Assembly (NCBI GenBank): GCA_029891385.1
Contig: CM057235.1
Coordinates: 10,535,001-10,599,000, forward strand
Source: Erythroxylum novogranatense
Lineage: Eukaryota > Streptophyta > Magnoliopsida > Malpighiales > Erythroxylaceae
Direction: 5' to 3'
Length of the DNA stretch: 64,000 nt
The position numbers and the translations under genes were made by a program. Every line of letters starts with the position of its first letter. Position 1 is the first letter of the stretch. Below, one piece after another: positions 61,011 to 64,000 of the stretch. A model generated the notes under the pieces. That model ran no database searches and was not told where the DNA came from. It was given only the letters and a program-made list of their open reading frames with translations.

Positions 61011-62428
61011 GAAGGCGATATCTAGCGATAGACAGAATCTCACCAGTTAAACTAGACCTGAGAAAAGAAGTTAGTAATCAAATGAAGAAGTAAGGAAGGA
61101 AGAACCTAACAGAACAATCTCACTTATGAGTTTTGGTTGAGGAATGAAACCTTCATCGCCACAAAAGAAATCAACCCTAAATGGGGAAGATGACGGGTAG
61201 CAAGAAGAAGAGGAATTGAGAATTATTCTCTTTAATCCAGACCCTTCGACATTTAACAAACGCTGTCATGTAGTAAATGCAGGGATCCAAAAATGAAGTC
61301 ATTTTTTGTTATGAATATGGTTACTAGTCATTGGTTGGCTTTGACAAAGGAGTATAACTCCGAGGGTTATAGAACTATTCATTAACTCATCTTCAATATA
61401 TTGCTCCATTTAATTTTTTCAAAAAAAACATACAAAAACAAACTAAAAATAATTAATTTTCACCTTTATGGAGCATGGCGTGCTTGTTTTAAACATCATT
61501 CCAACCTTTTGACACGAAGGTAAACATATTATCTATGAATAACTGTAATTACTTACTTAGGTCACGATTTTAATGGCTAATAACATCACTCTCAACTTTG
61601 ACCCTTTATTTAGGTTAAAGTTAATTGTGTTAATTTATTTATGCTTACTTTATTCATATTATTTTTTTATAACAAATATAAGTTAAAGTTAGCTATGTGA
61701 ATTTATTTATGCCTAAGATTTTTTGACACTCTAGTAAATCCTAAGTTAGGTGGTAATACCACACAAATATTAAAAAACAGCATAAGAATTGTTGTTAGTT
61801 AAAGACCTAGAGTATGATTACTCTAATCCCAATTGCTTCATATGAATCTATAATCCAATGTCTTAATATTTGGGTTAGGTGACAAGAATAATGCAGGAAG
61901 GACTTAAGGATGAGCAGAGTTTTATGAATTGGGTGATAAGGGAATGATTTAGGCATTTATAGATTTGATGAGAAACGAATAGAGGAGGAGAATTGTTTTT
62001 GGTGGGATTTTCTTTTGCTCTAGGATTTAATTAATTTTTAATTGTTTACAAAATAATAAACTTCTATTGTAATAGATTTAATAATTTAAACTATTAAAAT
62101 TACAAAACATTTATAATAAATTTTAAATTAAAAATTACATCAAGATCAAGGTAAACTAAGTTGCTTAGTTGATATGCTTTATCGATGGGTTAACATCTTA
62201 GTTATAGATAATTTTAAAGTATACTAAACAATATGCAAAGTACTATATTGTAGGAAATTTTAGATAACCATCTAGAGGAAATAATTTAAAGAGATGTCTC
62301 ATTTTTTATAGGAAATAAAATTAATATGAAAAATAAATATTAAAACATGTAAAAAAAGTTAAATAATATTATAATCCCAAAATAAATATTCAAGTTGAAA
62401 TAGTTAAATGAATAATAAATTATGCATT
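61011..62428. other. AT-rich spacer, no gene seen
   Basis: 61011-61300 may be the decayed end of the LINE. The rest shows only short chance frames and AT runs. Confidence 0.35.
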
Positions 62429-62677
62429 TTATCGCAATACAAGAAGATTTGCAATATGTTCTCTCACATCATTCATCTCGTTATTTTGTGGCTCGTCTAA
62501 ATGATTTTCTTCAACGTCTTCATTTTTATTGATCTCTTCATTTGTAGGAAGTAATTCATCATTTTCGTCATAGGGAGAAAACTCTTCATCCTTTTGAGCA
62601 TTTAACCTTATAAAATTGTGAATGGTCATTGAAGCAATCACAATTTTAACTTGCTTTGGAAAAGGAAAACTTGACAT
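62429..62677 (-). pseudogene. PIF/Harbinger transposase C-terminal fragment
   Basis: The frame gives FPFPKQVKIVIASMTIHNFIR, an acidic stretch (DEEFSPYDENDELL, NKNEDVEEN) and then NDVREHIANLLVLR and stop. The block VKIVIA.M.IHNFIR and the final R..IA..L are characteristic of the DDE_4 nuclease tail of PIF/Harbinger and ALP1-like proteins. The upstream catalytic part is not in the neighbouring sequence. This may be a last exon or a broken copy; a domesticated ALP1-like gene cannot be excluded but is less likely. Confidence 0.7.
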
Positions 62678-62737
62678 TTGAAATCACAGTATTATTACAT
62701 AAAGTTAATTGCAAAAGACGAAAGTAATGGCTGCATT

Positions 62738-62890
62738 CTATACACAGACCCAATACACACAAAGAGTTTTACGCATTCTAAATTAATCAATTTTTTCATT
62801 GCAACAGTAACATCTATACACAGACTCAATACACATAAAAAAAATTTACGCATTCTAAATTAGTCAATTTTTTCATTGCAACAGTAACAT
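62738..62890. repeat. Tandem duplication of about 76 bp
   Basis: 62738-62813 and 62814-62890 both run from CTATACACAGAC to TTGCAACAGTAACAT with few differences. They lie just upstream (minus strand) of the transposase fragment. Confidence 0.9.
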
Positions 62891-63123
62891 ATTGCTAAAT
62901 CCAAGAATTAAAACAATAGATACAGATAGAGTATTGGACACAAAGCGATGTTGACAAGAAAATAAGTAATTTAACCTGCAGCAAGAAAGGACGTTTCTTT
63001 CGCACTCCTCGGTTCCATAAGCCCAAAGAAAAGAAAACATCAACTAAAAATGACATAAAGATTAAATTTATTAAAAAAAGACGCAGCAGCAATAACGTAA
63101 CGTCAGAAGCGCTGCGTTATTCT

Positions 63124-63194
63124 AGACGAAGGTCTGCGTAACTTTACGCAGAGACGAATATGCAGACGAAGGTCTGCGTAACGTAGACCTTCGT
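63124..63194. repeat. Cluster of perfect short palindromes and a direct repeat
   Basis: CTGCGTAA-CT-TTACGCAG is a perfect inverted repeat at 63134-63151. ACGAAGGTCT (63166-63175) pairs with AGACCTTCGT (63185-63194) around a 9-base loop. AGACGAAGGTCTGCGTAAC occurs at both 63124-63142 and 63164-63182. The GC-rich cluster stands out in AT-rich DNA. Confidence 0.92.
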
Positions 63195-63239
63195 TTGCGA
63201 CATCCATCGTTTAAGCTGTGAGTAAAAAATATACATAAA

Positions 63240-63315
63240 TTCAAGAGAGAAAGGCAGCAAAGAAGAGACGTTCAAGAGAGAAAGACAGCAAAGAGGAGAC
63301 GTTCAAGAGTCGTGT
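63240..63315. repeat. 31-bp tandem repeat, two copies and a partial third
   Basis: TTCAAGAGAGAAAG.CAGCAA with AGA.GAGACG occurs at 63240-63270 and 63271-63301, and TTCAAGAG begins a third. Confidence 0.9.
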
Positions 63316-63359
63316 GAATAAAAAAGTATCAATCGTTATTTACGTATGTGACGCAAATT

Positions 63360-64000
63360 TATCTACCCGAAGAAGCTGAAATTTGGAGCTTTTTTGAAAA
63401 GCTTCAAATTTTAGCTTCTGAAAAAAACTGTATTTTGGCTTTTAAAAAATCTATTTCTACTGTAAAAGTACTTTTAAAATTTTTCACCAAACACTTACTT
63501 TTTCCTTAAAACAGCTTTTGCTGTAGATAAAAGTGCTTCTTGAAGTAGCTTAGTAAGCTAGGGTCGTTGACCGCTACTGGTTCCTCCCCGTGTAAGCAAT
63601 TTCCTATTTTTTTAAATATATATTTCTATATAAACAAAAATATAAATAAATTATTTTTATATATAAATCACATAAAATAGAGTAAAATAAAATTTATTAT
63701 AATTCAATTTATTAAATAATTAATAATAATATTTTATATTATTAATAATAAATGGTATATAATTAATAATAAAATAAAATTTAATAAATTTTTGTTAATA
63801 AAAGTATAAAATTATTCTTTAATTGTTTGTATATATTTTATATAAACAAATTATTTTAAATATAAATAACGAGAATAAAATAAAATAAATAATAATAATA
63901 TTTTATATAATTATTATATATAATTAATAATAAAATAATAAACCTCATACAACAATCATTTTAATATGAGAGGTAAAATAGTTATTAATTATGCATTACA
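63360..64000. mobile_element. MITE-like terminal block, then AT-rich DNA
   Basis: 63370-63570 is rich in AAGCTTC, AGCTTTT, AAGTGCTTCTTGAAG and CACCAAACACTTA words, typical of subterminal parts of hAT- or PIF-type MITEs. No second end was found. 63600-64000 is almost pure AT with no gene. Confidence 0.4.

Noticed and set aside
61071..61259. A 62-residue minus-strand frame
   Set aside because: No domain, no conserved features, and it sits in what appears to be decayed LINE sequence.

Overview
This is nuclear DNA of a flowering plant, most likely a eudicot. Evidence: AT-rich sequence, spliced genes with plant-type introns and plant-only protein families, and abundant nested Copia, Gypsy, LINE, hAT-like and PIF/Harbinger remnants. 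The species cannot be named from the sequence. Nothing bacterial, organellar or viral was seen.

Three host genes are supported, all on the minus strand. (1) 12190-12486: a small intronless gene for a secreted, acidic 98-residue protein of unknown function. (2) 13747-17364: a complete eight-exon LPXB gene (lipid-A-disaccharide synthase, GT19 family, probably mitochondrial). Every splice junction was phase-checked, giving 466 residues. (3) 50950-52900: a complete four-exon PUX5-like gene (UBA-like, SEP and UBX domains; CDC48/p97 adaptor), giving 416 residues. It has one probable GC-AG intron. A fourth host-derived piece, an F-box-like fragment near 35730, lies inside a hAT-like element.

Layout: 1-2884 is the 3' end of a forward Tekay-like chromovirus with its LTR. 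3780-7382 is a 3.6-kb reverse solo Gypsy LTR. 7900-10500 is a broken reverse Gypsy element (gag, primer-binding site, 5' LTR). 10561-11900 holds tandem and segmental duplications. 12-18 kb is the gene island with the secreted-protein gene and LPXB. 19154-28973 is a complete 9.8-kb reverse Copia element with both LTRs and a CTTAC target duplication, inserted in an older LTR of the same family (about 18500-29345). 29345-30000 is an RTE endonuclease remnant. 30000-32150 is another LTR, split by a SIRE-like solo LTR with a CAATT duplication. 33330-36173 is a hAT-like element carrying an RTE LINE and the F-box fragment. 38-43 kb is an Athila-type element that lacks reverse transcriptase. 44.4-47.4 kb is a decayed Gypsy LTR. 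48.2-50.5 kb is an L1-like LINE pseudogene. 51-53 kb is PUX5. 53157-60386 is a Copia LTR start fused to a truncated reverse Copia element, which itself sits in a LINE (60387-61010). 62.4-63.6 kb holds a PIF/Harbinger transposase tail with short repeats and palindromes.

The host genes do not form a pathway with one another. The most notable points are: nested insertion into a related LTR; the palindrome AAGTCGACTT arrayed in two unrelated Copia lineages; a systematic CTG/CAG to CG difference between the two LTRs of one element, which may be a sequencing artefact; the gene fragment inside the hAT-like element; and the frame-preserving 96-nt intron of LPXB. No clear new biological system was found.
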